This document shows, in pieces, positions 45,000 through 55,600 of a stretch of DNA of 64,000 nucleotides. The stretch is from JASDSY01 sp041441465 (GTDB taxonomy: Bacteria; Muiribacteriota; UBA9980): positions 62,001-126,000 of the forward strand of contig JASDSY010000005.1 of NCBI GenBank assembly GCA_041441465.1, written 5' to 3'. The notes under the pieces are model-generated. The model was not told where the DNA came from. It saw only the letters and a list, made by a program, of their open reading frames with translations, and did no database searches. Every line of letters starts with the position of its first letter. The first letter of the stretch is position 1. Position numbers and translations under genes: made by a program.

Positions 45000-45027
45000 T
45001 GACGCGGTCCCTCAAAAATGACATCAT
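45000..45027 (+). repeat. 28-bp direct repeat, right copy
   Basis: Exact copy of 44525-44552, ending 3 bp before the stop of the MscS-like gene. Its first half is also present inverted at 44440-44451. Confidence 0.9.
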
Positions 45028-45030
45028 GAA

Positions 45031-48000
45031 TTATTCTTTGTGGAATACTTGATCTTCGTAAATGACCATTTTTTTATAAGGTATTTCGATTCCGGCTTTT
45101 TTGAATTCCTCGAGGATTTTTTTCCTGAATTCACATTCGAAATCAAGGCGTTTGCCGACGCTTAATTTGGTCTGCGTCCTTATTATTATTTCAGAATCGC
45201 CGAGTTTTATTATGCCGATAACTTTGGTTTTTTCGATAATAAAAAGGTTCCAGTCCTGGCATAGCGCACCGCTTATTGTATTTATTAATTCGAGTGTTTT
45301 ATCGATGTTGGATTCATAGGCTATCGGAATTTCAAGGCGCGACACAGAAAAATCCTTTGAAAAATTTGTTACCTTTGTTATAGCGCCGTTCGGTATGATG
45401 TGCAGGCTGCCGAAAACATCTCTTATTTTTGTTATTCGTATTGAAATTTCTTCGACGGTCCCTTCGATGCCTTCCACTATTATGTAATCGTCAACGTTAT
45501 ACTGGTCCTCAAAAATTATGAAGAAACCAGAAACAAGGTCGCGGACAAGGTTTTGCGATCCGAACCCGACGGCCAACCCCAATATTCCGGCGCCGGCGAC
45601 GATCGGAGTTGCGTCGATTCCGAGCTCTTTTAAAACTAAGTATATTGCGAAGAACCATATTATGTATTTCGCCGAGCTTTTAATGAGCGGCGCCATAGTT
45701 ATTCCGCGTTTTTTCAGGTTTTCGGATTTATTCTGCGAAAACATGTTTTTTATTATATCGTCCGCGATATGTGAAATCAGGCTCCAGCAAAGAAAAGCTA
45801 CAAGCAGTATCGAGAATATGGTCAGTATTTTTTTTACGAACATCAGTACGATATCGGATGTGAACAGAGATATTATGTAATGCATTTTGAAGCCCCATAT
45901 TTTAAGGGCGAATATGATAAAAATCGCAACGAAAAAAATGCGGTAGAAGATTCTTATGTATTTAACGGCGTTTTCCCTGAAATTGATATAAGAATTCAAT
46001 GTAGACAGCGATTTTTTATCATCGTCCGAAAACACCCATTCGACGGTCATCATCGAAAATTTAGGCGCGAGGTATAATACCGAATATAACAAAAATGTGA
46101 GCAGCGACGAATTGAACACATAGAACGCCTGGTCGTAATAGCCGGCAAAGAGCATGGTCAGCGTCGTAGCGGCAGCGATAATTATAATGTTATGGTATTT
46201 TTTTAAGACGTAATTATAAAGATCGGCCAGATGTATCGTCCACTCGCTGTAATGATTTGCTGACAGCCTGTGTTTTGAAATATAGAAGAAGGAAAGTATA
46301 CTGTGCCTGTATTTTCTGGCTAATATTATTAACAATATGAGCATTGAAAATTTATACAGGAACTTGAATAAAATAATGAAATGTATCGAAGGCGAAAGAT
46401 TTGTGATTAATATGAAAAAGACTGTTAAAACAGTAAAATATTTTAAAAACAGTGAAATCCTGAAGTAAATATCGTCGCGCATGTTACTTTTGAAATACGC
46501 TTTTAGTATGACTTCGGTCATGACCTTATAAAACATTAATATAATGGCTACTAATGTTATTATCAAGCGCCATATAGTTTCAGGGAATGTCATTGAAATG
46601 AAAAATGCAGCCGCAATGAATTCAATTGCATATTTTAAAAATTCAATTGTGAATATTTTATATCCGTTCAGAAATTTATGTTTTGAGAATATGTTTAATG
46701 AAGCCTTATATGATAAAAAAACTGCCGATATGGATATTATCAAATACTTCAAATAATTCAGCAGGGCATAAAAATTATTTTTGTTGTTTATTATATCGCT
46801 GACAGATGACGGTAAAGATTCAAGTTGCGAATAAAGTTTTTTCAGGCTGTCTATTAAAAAATCGTATGATTCCGTAAATGTTTTGAGTTGCAGTTTTCCT
46901 TCATACTCGTTAAGCTGGTTAGTGAGCACTTTTGATACGTTTCTAATGATTTTTATGCGCTGAGATGCGAGGTCCTTATATTTTTTCAGGCTTTCATAAT
47001 AATTTTCAAGGTTTTTGGTCCTTTTTCCGAGCGTATCAGTTATATTTGCGAATAATTCTTTTAAATGCTCCAGGTCCTTAGCGGCTAGCTTTTCCTTTAA
47101 TTTATTAGCCGCGTAAACTGAAACGTTATCTTTGTTCGCGGTTTCAGCTTTCAGCATGTTAAGAAGCGTTTCGATTTTCTTCTGATCGGAGTTGATATAA
47201 TTTATAAGGCTGCGGTTTTCTTCCGATATTTTTTTATATTTTTGTATTTCCTGCTTTAGAGAAGCATGATTAGCAGGTGTTCCGCTTAAATTGATAAAAT
47301 TATATATAGTTTTTAAACTTTCGGCGTCTTCTCTGGCGACTTCTTCGGAAAAATTCGAGATTTTGACTTTATATTGTGCTAATTCCTCGTTTTCTAAAGC
47401 TGCAGCTCTTTTATAATTGAGCAATTCATTTTCGAGGTGAAGTTTAAGTTCGGAAAATTTGGCGTGGATTGTTTCGGCAGACGCTGATTGGGCTGCGGCG
47501 CTTTTTATTTCTTCAATCAAACTTTTAATTTTTTTATCGTATTCTTCGGTATGCGCCAGATTCGAGTTATTAAAAATATTTTGCGCCATTCCGCCGGAAA
47601 TTTGGTTTTCTTTCGTTGCGGATTGCTGAGATGATTTACGGCGGCCGTATGAATTAAGGTTATTGTCTTTTAAAAATTTATCAAGCTGCTTTTTTTGATC
47701 ATATTCGGATTGTGTTTTCGCGATTTCGCGCGTTAAAAATTTTTCTGTAAGGTTCATTGAATAAAGTTTAAGTTCCAGATGGCGGAGCATTTTTAAATTC
47801 AGCGTATTTTGGGCTGATTCAATTACCTTATATGAGTTTAATATAAACTCCGAATTATCCTTTGAATAATTTTTAGCGTTTATCAAATTTTCTAATGTGC
47901 CGGCAGCGGATTTGCTTTCGGCGATCACATTTAAAAGTTTTTGCTGGTTTTCTGAAATTTTTTGCATTTCGGATTGTATTAGTTTTTTTTCGGCGAGTTT

Positions 48001-48540
48001 GGAATTTAAAGTCGTTTCTAAAAGGTTAATTTCGTATGAAAGTTTCGTTAAATCTATATTTTCAAATTCTGAAAAGTTTTTGAATAAAAGATTTTCATTG
48101 TTATTTGCGGTTTCGCTTTTTTTTAAGAGTTCATTTTTTATATTAAGCGATATGAAATCGCGGTAAAGTACCTCAAAACTGGAGCGTGTTTTGGAATATT
48201 CGGCTTTTAGATTTGACAGCTCGTTCTTTAACTCATCGCTGATTTTCACTTCGTCGCTTTTCGAAAATTCAGGCCAATTTTTAGAGGCCGGATAATCACC
48301 GAGAGTTTTAATATTTATAATTATTTCATTTAAATGTTCAGATATTTCATCGAGAACTAAATTTGTCGCGCCGCCGGGTTTTTTTGACGCGGCCGGAGCG
48401 GTTTGAGACAGTGCATCATGTATATTAAAACACAAGGATAATGTGATTGCCAGGCATAAACAGGCTGTGCCGTAAATTAATAAAGGTATTAGTCGGTTAT
48501 CGGCCTTTTTTTTATGTAAATATAACTTCAAGTGGATCAC
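45031..48540 (-). CDS. Large mechanosensitive channel, MscS family (MscK/MscM-like)
   Basis: 1169 residues. Signal peptide or first helix (residues ~15-45), a ~540-residue periplasmic coiled-coil region, about 11 membrane helices (from ~590), and the MscS pore and cytoplasmic domain at residues ~950-1165: VAGAGILGLAVGFGSQNLVRDLVSGFFIIFEDQ (Gly/Ala-rich pore helix), VDDYIIVEGIEGTVEEI and HIIPNGAITKVTNFS. It releases solutes under osmotic downshock. The long coiled coil resembles MscK's periplasmic extension in place, not clearly in sequence. Confidence 0.9.
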   Translation of the reverse strand: MIHLKLYLHKKKADNRLIPLLIYGTACLCLAITLSLCFNIHDALSQTAPAASKKPGGATNLVLDEISEHLNEIIINIKTLGDYPASKNWPEFSKSDEVKISDELKNELSNLKAEYSKTRSSFEVLYRDFISLNIKNELLKKSETANNNENLLFKNFSEFENIDLTKLSYEINLLETTLNSKLAEKKLIQSEMQKISENQQKLLNVIAESKSAAGTLENLINAKNYSKDNSEFILNSYKVIESAQNTLNLKMLRHLELKLYSMNLTEKFLTREIAKTQSEYDQKKQLDKFLKDNNLNSYGRRKSSQQSATKENQISGGMAQNIFNNSNLAHTEEYDKKIKSLIEEIKSAAAQSASAETIHAKFSELKLHLENELLNYKRAAALENEELAQYKVKISNFSEEVAREDAESLKTIYNFINLSGTPANHASLKQEIQKYKKISEENRSLINYINSDQKKIETLLNMLKAETANKDNVSVYAANKLKEKLAAKDLEHLKELFANITDTLGKRTKNLENYYESLKKYKDLASQRIKIIRNVSKVLTNQLNEYEGKLQLKTFTESYDFLIDSLKKLYSQLESLPSSVSDIINNKNNFYALLNYLKYLIISISAVFLSYKASLNIFSKHKFLNGYKIFTIEFLKYAIEFIAAAFFISMTFPETIWRLIITLVAIILMFYKVMTEVILKAYFKSNMRDDIYFRISLFLKYFTVLTVFFILITNLSPSIHFIILFKFLYKFSMLILLIILARKYRHSILSFFYISKHRLSANHYSEWTIHLADLYNYVLKKYHNIIIIAAATTLTMLFAGYYDQAFYVFNSSLLTFLLYSVLYLAPKFSMMTVEWVFSDDDKKSLSTLNSYINFRENAVKYIRIFYRIFFVAIFIIFALKIWGFKMHYIISLFTSDIVLMFVKKILTIFSILLVAFLCWSLISHIADDIIKNMFSQNKSENLKKRGITMAPLIKSSAKYIIWFFAIYLVLKELGIDATPIVAGAGILGLAVGFGSQNLVRDLVSGFFIIFEDQYNVDDYIIVEGIEGTVEEISIRITKIRDVFGSLHIIPNGAITKVTNFSKDFSVSRLEIPIAYESNIDKTLELINTISGALCQDWNLFIIEKTKVIGIIKLGDSEIIIRTQTKLSVGKRLDFECEFRKKILEEFKKAGIEIPYKKMVIYEDQVFHKE

Positions 48541-48568
48541 CTTTTATTTTGTGTTTTTTATATATTAC

Positions 48569-48604
48569 AAAAAAAGGCCAGATGAATAATCCGGCCTTTT
48601 TTTT
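48569..48604. terminator. Bidirectional intrinsic terminator
   Basis: AAAAAAAGGCC...GGCCTTTTTTT with inner pairs ATCT/GGAT on the minus strand and a 5-nt loop; about 15 bp of stem with the A/T runs. It ends the DUF2283/secDF-side transcripts on the minus strand. Confidence 0.85.
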
Positions 48605-48648
48605 ATTATAACCTTTGATTCATAAAATAAATTTCAGGGCAATTGAAA

Positions 48649-48882
48649 TTAATTTTCGCAGTCAACCGTGCCTTCAAAATATCTTATTAAAGCTTGTTTC
48701 AATTTGTCAGGCCATTCGTTGACGCCGAGTATTTCAATTCCTACTATTTCATTTCCAAAACCTAGATCTACAGAAATCCCGTCAGCTACATCTTCGCTGT
48801 TTATAGCTTTTAAATTCTGATTCAGTTCAAGATATAAAATACCCTGTTCTTTTTTGTACTTTAAGATTTCTCTACTACCCAT
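48649..48882 (-). CDS. DUF2283-family small protein
   Basis: 77 residues. The pattern YLEL...SEDVADGISVDLGFGNEIVGIEILGV matches the DUF2283 family (short beta-rich proteins of unknown role, often with toxin-antitoxin-like distribution). No toxin neighbour is visible. Follows the cytidine deaminase by 28 bp and is followed by the terminator. Confidence 0.75.
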   Translation of the reverse strand: MGSREILKYKKEQGILYLELNQNLKAINSEDVADGISVDLGFGNEIVGIEILGVNEWPDKLKQALIRYFEGTVDCEN

Positions 48883-48910
48883 TGTTTGTTCCCACTTTCA
48901 AAAAAAAGAT

Positions 48911-49681
48911 TTATTTTACGAAATCAGCTGCTTTGAACTGATATGGTAATAATTCACTAACCGTGAATATTTTATATGGTGTTTTGGCAAGGTTCTTATC
49001 GTCGAATTTGCCTATGGAGTATATTTTCATATCGTTGTCGGCGAATTCTGAAATTACCTGACGGCATGCGCCGCAAGGTGAAACGGGTTTATCCGCTGTT
49101 GCGTAAAGAACCAATGCTTTGAATTTATAATTACCGTCTGAAATTGCCTTAAATATTGCAATCCGTTCAGCGCAGCAGGTCATTGAAAATGAAGCATTCT
49201 CAACGTTGCAGCCTGTATAAATTGAAAACTGTCCGGCATTAGACTCCGATTCGATAAGAAGTACGGCGCCGACTTTGAATTTGGAATATGGCGCGTATGC
49301 GTTCTCCGATGCCGCTTTGGCTTCTTTAAAAAGCCTGAATAAAAGTTCGTCGCTTATTTCATTCGATTGAACAGGCGCTTTCTTTTCAGCAGCTTTTAAA
49401 TGCGTATTTTCAGCTTTGGCAGGTTGAGCGTTCACATTTTTTGAACCTGCATGAAAGTTTGAATTTTTCGCAGCCGTAGTAACAGGAACAGTTTTTGTTC
49501 CCGCGAGCTTTTTAGCGGCCAGTGCTCCCGGATTCAATTTCTTTTGCGGCTCCGGCGCTTTATTCCCGGTAACCTTAAAAGGATTGGCCGTTGTATTCTT
49601 GTTTTTTTGATTTTTATCGTCGTTCTTTTTGTTAAAGCTTTGATTAATTGGTTTTACGTCTTTTTTGTTTATGGAGCCCAT
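48911..49681 (-). CDS. cdd: Cytidine deaminase with a long low-complexity N-terminal extension
   Basis: The C-terminal ~140 residues are a standard homotetrameric cytidine deaminase: AYAPYSKFKVGAVLL, GCNVENASFSMTCCAERIA (catalytic Glu, zinc Cys) and SPCGACRQVISEF (zinc Cys pair). The N-terminal ~110 residues are rich in Lys, Asn, Ala, Pro and Gln and probably disordered; no normal Cdd has this. The ATG is 3 bp after the secF stop, with GGTGG inside secF, so the two are translationally linked. Confidence 0.9.
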   Translation of the reverse strand: MGSINKKDVKPINQSFNKKNDDKNQKNKNTTANPFKVTGNKAPEPQKKLNPGALAAKKLAGTKTVPVTTAAKNSNFHAGSKNVNAQPAKAENTHLKAAEKKAPVQSNEISDELLFRLFKEAKAASENAYAPYSKFKVGAVLLIESESNAGQFSIYTGCNVENASFSMTCCAERIAIFKAISDGNYKFKALVLYATADKPVSPCGACRQVISEFADNDMKIYSIGKFDDKNLAKTPYKIFTVSELLPYQFKAADFVK

Positions 49682-49684
49682 TAA

Positions 49685-50665
49685 TTAAGCCACCACCTTT
49701 TCCTCATATTCTTTCCATGCGACAATCATTGGGGAAACTACATATATTGATGAGAAGCAGCCGATTACGGTACCGAAGATCATTGATGACGCGAAGGCTG
49801 AAAGAACTTCGCCGCCGTAGATATACATTGCGATAAGAGGAAGTTCGGTTGTTAATACCGTTATGACTGTTCTCGAAAATACCTGAGCGAGACTTTCATT
49901 TACTAAATCGTAATATTTCACTTTTTTCATGATTCTATAATTTTCACGAACACGGTCACATATGATGATCGTATCGTTAATTGAATAACCAACTACGGTT
50001 AGTAAAACTGTTAATTGAATCATATCCATTTCTTTTCCTGTCAGTATTATAAATCCTATGGTTATGATTACGTCGTGAAATAGAGCTATAATTGAAGAAA
50101 GCGCAAACTTAAATTCAAACTGGTAAGTAACGTATGCAAGAATTCCTATAAGAGCTATCATTACAGCGATAGCAGCCTGATTACGCAATTCCTGGCCAAT
50201 TGACGGACCGACTGAAACTTCACTGAGTGTTTCTTTGATTGTCAATTCTTTGTCTTTGGCCTGTAATGCCGCTGTAATTTTCTCTTTAACCTCTTTTACC
50301 GTTTTGACTTCTTTTTTTGTTTCAGGGTCGATCATTGGTTTTTCAGCTAAGAAGTCAGTTTTAATGAGTTTATCTGTCGACTGGCCAGTTGTTAAATTGG
50401 CCTTTACTGCGTTGGTTTCAGCGTTTGCGTTGCTGAATACGGATTGAACTATAATGTAGTTAAGTTTGCAGTCGTCTTTTAATACTTTTCTTATAGTTTC
50501 GTCATCTACCGGTTTGCTGAATCTTAACAACAATTCGGTGCCGCCTTTGAAGTCAACTCCGTATTGAATGCCAGGGGTAAATACTAAAATTATTGTTGCT
50601 ATAAAAGATATTATTGAAAGGGCATACGCTATATACCTGTAACTTAAAAAATCAATTTTTTTCAC
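49685..50665 (-). CDS. secF: Protein translocase subunit SecF
   Basis: 326 residues, six membrane helices. GVDFKGGTELLLRFSKPV near the N-terminus, VGPSIGQELRNQA, and GYSINDTIIICDRVREN are diagnostic. It partners SecD in proton-driven release of exported proteins. The periplasmic loop is longer than usual (Lys/Thr-rich insert, residues ~75-130). GTG start at 50665 with AAGGTG upstream. Lies 72 bp after secD. Confidence 0.96.
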   Translation of the reverse strand: MKKIDFLSYRYIAYALSIISFIATIILVFTPGIQYGVDFKGGTELLLRFSKPVDDETIRKVLKDDCKLNYIIVQSVFSNANAETNAVKANLTTGQSTDKLIKTDFLAEKPMIDPETKKEVKTVKEVKEKITAALQAKDKELTIKETLSEVSVGPSIGQELRNQAAIAVMIALIGILAYVTYQFEFKFALSSIIALFHDVIITIGFIILTGKEMDMIQLTVLLTVVGYSINDTIIICDRVRENYRIMKKVKYYDLVNESLAQVFSRTVITVLTTELPLIAMYIYGGEVLSAFASSMIFGTVIGCFSSIYVVSPMIVAWKEYEEKVVA

Positions 50666-50737
50666 TTTTGATCACCTTTCTTAAAAATAAAGGATGTTTA
50701 TACTACTATAATTTTTTTGATTAAAACTCTTTTGCCG

Positions 50738-52261
50738 TTAGATGCTTATGGTTTTATATTTTTTGCTTGTTACTATAAGATCGAGAATTACCTTAACTAC
50801 GAATATTGCGGTGAACATCGATATTACAATACCGGCAGAAAGTGTAACTGCGAAACCTTTAACAGGGCCTGTGCCGTAAAAATAAAGCGCGACGCCTGAA
50901 ATAAGGGTTGTTAAGTTTGAGTCCCATATTGAGAAGAATGCCCTGTCGAATCCTGATTCAATAGCTGCCCTTATTGTTTTGCCGACTTTCAGTTCCTCTT
51001 TGATACGTTCATAAATAAGAACGTTGGCGTCAACGGCCATACCGAGTGTAAGAGCGATACCGGCGATGCCAGGCAAAGTGAGTGTGCTCTTTAATAAAGC
51101 CATTACAGCGACAAGGAAAAGGATGTTTATGCTCAACGCGAGCGAAGCGATTAATCCGCAGAACCTGTAGTAGAATATCATAAATATGAACACCAGGATA
51201 GCACCGAATATTGCAGATGAAACGCCTTTTTTAATTGAGTCCTGACCGAGCGACGGTCCTACGAGCGTAGCGCTCGCCTTGCGTATAGGAGCTGGAAGGG
51301 CGCCTGCGCGGAGAATGATCGAATATTTATTGGCAGTTTCGTCTCCGAAGTTGCCTGTGATCTGTGCGCGTCCGTTAGGAATAGCAGACTGAACTACCGG
51401 AGCTGTCTGTACTTTGCCGTCGAGCACAATAGCTATTTGTTTGTGTAAATATTTTGTTGTTATTTCGTGAAATTTAAGCGCGCCTTCTGAATTAAATTCC
51501 ATCGATACGCATAGTCTCTGGTGATCGTCGAATGCAGGGCGTGCGTCGACTAAAAGATCGCCTGTCATTAATACTTCTTTTTCTAAAACGTAAAATGGAA
51601 CTATATCGCTTTTGGCGTCTTCTTTAACTCCAGGAACTATTTCTTCGTTAGCTTTGTCTATATTTTCCTGAAGCGACGAAACTACTCTCTTAACAGCCCT
51701 GAATTGGAGCTGTGCGGTCGAGCCGATAACTTCGATAGCTTTTTCCGTATCGGATTCGCCTGGAAGCTGAATTCTGATTTTATCATCGCCCATTGTTGAA
51801 ATAAGCGTTTCTTTAACACCGAATTGGTCAATACGGTTTCTTATTATTTCAACGGCTTTTCCTGCCGAGTCTTTAACTGTATTTTTTAATTTGTCCATAT
51901 CTATTGTCATTACCCATTTATTGCCGCTTTCTGATTTCAAAACAGCCGGCTCGGCGACAGTCATTAAAGCGTTGGCTTTGTCTGCCGCTTCTTTTGAATT
52001 GTCAACTAAAGTAAATGTGTAACGGTTTTCTTCCGGAATCAAGTTTACGAAAACATTTTCCTTGTCAAGGCGCTGTTTGAGCTGCCTTGATTTGTTGTCT
52101 AACATTGTTCTAGCAAGTTCGGCTGAATCGACTTCATAAATCAAGTCAACGCCGCCGCGAAGGTCCAGACCGAGACTGATTTTTTCCTGAATTGGATAAA
52201 TAACTACCAGCGCTAAAATAACTAATGCGCAAATGAACATGACCTTAAACTTAATGTTCAT
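50738..52261 (-). CDS. secD: Protein translocase subunit SecD
   Basis: 507 residues: first helix, the SLGLDLRGGVDLIYEVD motif, P1 head domain, VVQSAIPNGRAQITGNF, and helices 2-6 with LTLGMAVDANVLIYERIKEEL. I moved the start from 52354 to ATG 52261: GGGGAAG sits just upstream, and the promoter's -10 box (52358-52353) covers the upstream candidate. Confidence 0.96.
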   Translation of the reverse strand: MNIKFKVMFICALVILALVVIYPIQEKISLGLDLRGGVDLIYEVDSAELARTMLDNKSRQLKQRLDKENVFVNLIPEENRYTFTLVDNSKEAADKANALMTVAEPAVLKSESGNKWVMTIDMDKLKNTVKDSAGKAVEIIRNRIDQFGVKETLISTMGDDKIRIQLPGESDTEKAIEVIGSTAQLQFRAVKRVVSSLQENIDKANEEIVPGVKEDAKSDIVPFYVLEKEVLMTGDLLVDARPAFDDHQRLCVSMEFNSEGALKFHEITTKYLHKQIAIVLDGKVQTAPVVQSAIPNGRAQITGNFGDETANKYSIILRAGALPAPIRKASATLVGPSLGQDSIKKGVSSAIFGAILVFIFMIFYYRFCGLIASLALSINILFLVAVMALLKSTLTLPGIAGIALTLGMAVDANVLIYERIKEELKVGKTIRAAIESGFDRAFFSIWDSNLTTLISGVALYFYGTGPVKGFAVTLSAGIVISMFTAIFVVKVILDLIVTSKKYKTISI

Positions 52262-52638
52262 TACAACTTCCCCTTTACTTGTTGATTTTTCCAACATACC
52301 TTTGTGTTTGGTATTAGGATTTTGACCATACCCAGTTGTTATGTGAAGTGACATTTTAACATTAAATCGTTATGTTGTCAAATACTTTTTCATTATCCTG
52401 CTAAAATTTATGGACAATATCACGCACCAAATTTTTTATATTTTATATTTACTTTTTATTGAAATCATGATAAAATGCCAAACTTACGAACTGTAGTCAT
52501 TATTATCATTTTATATTATAGTGTTTTTAAGCTGTTGCGGTAAGCCATTATTAGAGGCGCAGTTTGATATGTCATGCGGTGTTATGATAACATCGATGGC
52601 TTTTATTTAAAGTATAATATAGGAAGGAAGATTGTAAA
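52262..52638. other. Divergent intergenic region between secD and the ligase-like gene
   Basis: 377 bp. Contains the secD promoter on the minus side. On the plus side a TATAAT (52613-52618) and the AGGAAGG ribosome-binding site (52621-52627) precede GTG 52639, but no good -35 box is spaced for that TATAAT. No gene or RNA seen. Confidence 0.45.
52353..52381 (-). promoter_or_regulatory. Sigma70-type promoter of secDF
   Basis: On the minus strand: TTGACA (52381-52376), 17-bp spacer, TAAAAT (52358-52353). Predicted leader of about 85 nt to secD. Confidence 0.82.
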
Positions 52639-55600
52639 GTGAATTTTTATGACATTGAGAATATTTTCAATAGAATATGTATTATAGCTATTTCCGTGGT
52701 CATTTCACTGATTGTAATCCAGACGGATCTTGATAAATCTCTTTTGCCGATAGGGCCTTCTACTTACATGAACCTGACGATTGGCGTCGGTCTTACTACG
52801 CTGATTTCAGTATTTATTCCACGGCGTTTCGTGTCTGAAATAAACTTCTGGCTTTTAATAATTTTATTTACCGCCATGCCGTTTTTATTTTCAAGGGACA
52901 CAAAAGAAAACTTCCTGCTCGTTAAAGAAACCATAATGAGAATTTTTCTGATCTCAATGCTTGCCGTTTATTTATTCCGCAAACTTTCATTCGCGCAGCT
53001 TACCGAAGAACTTAATAAAGTGCCAAAGTTTTTATATGCGTTTGTCGGTATCGGAATTTTATCCTTGATATGGAGCAAGTCGCCATATATGACGGTGCAT
53101 TATTCGCTAATATTTATATCCTATATTATCCTTTATGTTATGGTTTCGGATACGCTGCGTAAACCATGGCAATTTTATACGATTTCGGATATTTTGATAA
53201 CGGCCGCGGGTATCGCTTCGGTTTATGGTATCCTGCAGTATTATAGAATTCCAGGCACGAACTTTAATTACGATCCGCTTTTCGGCGTTGGTGAAGTTGT
53301 CGGAAATACCGATAGAAAAAGAGTATTTTCGTTTTTTGGAAATCCGGTTTTCCTTGGCGTATATCTTGACGCGGCGCTTCCCATAGCTTTCGCTATTTTT
53401 CTATCGGCGTTCGCTAATTCATCGGTATGGGCGCATAAATATGAAAAATGGCTCCTGCGTTTTCAAATTGGGTTATTTTCGTTGACAGGAATTTATGTTT
53501 TTATGTTCTGGAAATACACTAATGTAGCGATAGGCGACTTATTGGCGAATAATCCTAATGCGCTTTCCGATCCCGGAGTCAACATATCGCAGTATATAGT
53601 CAGTGCCGGAGAAATGGCAAAACAGCACGTACTGTTCGGTTTGATAGGTTTCTGGGTCGTAATGTACTTATTATACAATCAGATTAATATGCTGCGTCAT
53701 TACGAACGTGAAATCAACATTATCGCTGTTTTATCAGTTCTTCCCGCCTTTTTTACCAGTATTTGCTTGTTTATGCTGAAGCCGTTCTTAAAAGTTTTAA
53801 CCGGCTCCGCAGTTTCATTCAATTTTATGCAGGTTAATTTTAAATACTTTGTCGTAGTGGCGTTTCTTGGCATTTCTGCCGCTGCGGTTTATTATGCCAT
53901 GAAACATCTCGACCGCCATGAAAAGCAAATTTATAGATTAATCGTAGGACTTTTTAGCTTTTTGCTCATATTTTATTGCATATATGTGACATTTACGCGT
54001 ACCGCATGGATCGCTACCGCCGCCGCGCTTTCATTTTTTGCAATACTTTTATTTTTCTATGCGCATGATATCGTTTATGCATATCGCAAATGGATTCTTT
54101 CATTCGTTATTATATTTTCATTTTCCACGATCGTTCTCACTGCGCATTTGTTTCAGCAGAACGCTCTTAACACCGGTACCGAATCGATAGCCGGCCGTTT
54201 GACTTCCGCGTTTACGGTGCTTCAGAGAATAATGCTTTATGATATAACCATAAATATTATAAAACAAAGCCCTGTTATGGGCCACGGACTTGGTTCGTTC
54301 GGCTATATGTATCCGATCCATCAGGAAAAATTTTATAAAGGCGAATTTCGCAGTTTGATAGACAGTATTAACTCGTTCTGCAAATTCAAGCCGGTTAATA
54401 GTTCTCTTAATTTTATGGCCTGGAGTTTCGGAAAATATTCGACGAGCAGTTTTTCAAGAATATTTGTCGGCGTTTATTTTATGATTGTATTAATCGGCGG
54501 CACGCTTCTTTTGATTTACTATAAGGATATAGACTTGAAGAGAAATTTAAGCGTATACCTGGCGTTTGTGATTTTGCCGCTTCTTTATGTATTTAAAAAA
54601 TTTGCGGCATTTCCGGATTATTATTTGAAACTTCATGAAAATATACTGCCTGTAAATCCTGACGATTATCAGTGGCTTTCAGCCGGCTTTGCGCACGTAC
54701 ACAATGAGTACTTGCAGGTATGGTCTGATATGGGAATTTTTGGAATTTGCATATTTTTATACACGTTTGCATACTTTTTTATAAAAGGCTGCGGTTTAAT
54801 TAGTACATTGAAAAAATCCCCGGACCGCATATTAATAATAGGTTATATGTGCGCTGTTATTGCTATGTTGGTAGAATCGATAGCGAATTTCCCTTTTCAG
54901 CGAATCATGCCTATCTTAATCGCATCGCTTTCTTTTGCGATTATATTCAACGGACGCAGGATATTTCTTAAAGACATTCAAAATGACGGCATTAAAGTGG
55001 AATCTTCCGAGAGCGATGATGCCAATTCAATCGATGTGAAAAAAGAATATGTTTATACTGCGGATTATACAGGCGGTATTCTCAATGAAACTCTTGCGCC
55101 TGAATTAGCTCAGAATCGTGATTTTAAAGAACATTTAAAAAATAATATTATGTTCTATGCCTCCGTTTCGATTTTAATCCTTGGTTTAAATTACTTTCCG
55201 GCGAGATATGTTCTTGGCAATATCGATTTAAAATCAGGCCATACATTTATAATGCAGGCGCCGGCTTACCGCGAGAACAAGCCTGAACTTTTTAAGGCGA
55301 TTATGGATGAAGGTATCAGATATCTGCAACGTTCGTGCGAACGTGTGCCTTATAATTCAGAGGCCTGGTTCTGGTATGGCGATACATTAAAAATATTAGG
55401 ACGGTATAAAGACGCTATCGATAAGTTAAATGTTGCCATAAGCCTCAATAACACCAAACATGCGTTTTATTCATTAGGAATTTGCTATTATGAGTTATAT
55501 AAAATGAACCACGAGCCTAAGGATATGGCAAAGGCTATTGAGTCGTGGAAAAGAGCGGTCGGTGTCAATCCTAACTTTCCACAGCCTTTGTATCATCTCG

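Noticed and set aside
44177..45030. CRISPR array
   Set aside because: Only two direct repeats of 28 bp separated by 447 bp, with palindromes of differing sequence; no regular repeat-spacer pattern and no cas genes.
52262..52354. Longer secD starting at 52354
   Set aside because: A consensus promoter's -10 box covers this ATG, and a good ribosome-binding site precedes the ATG at 52261 where SecD homology begins.
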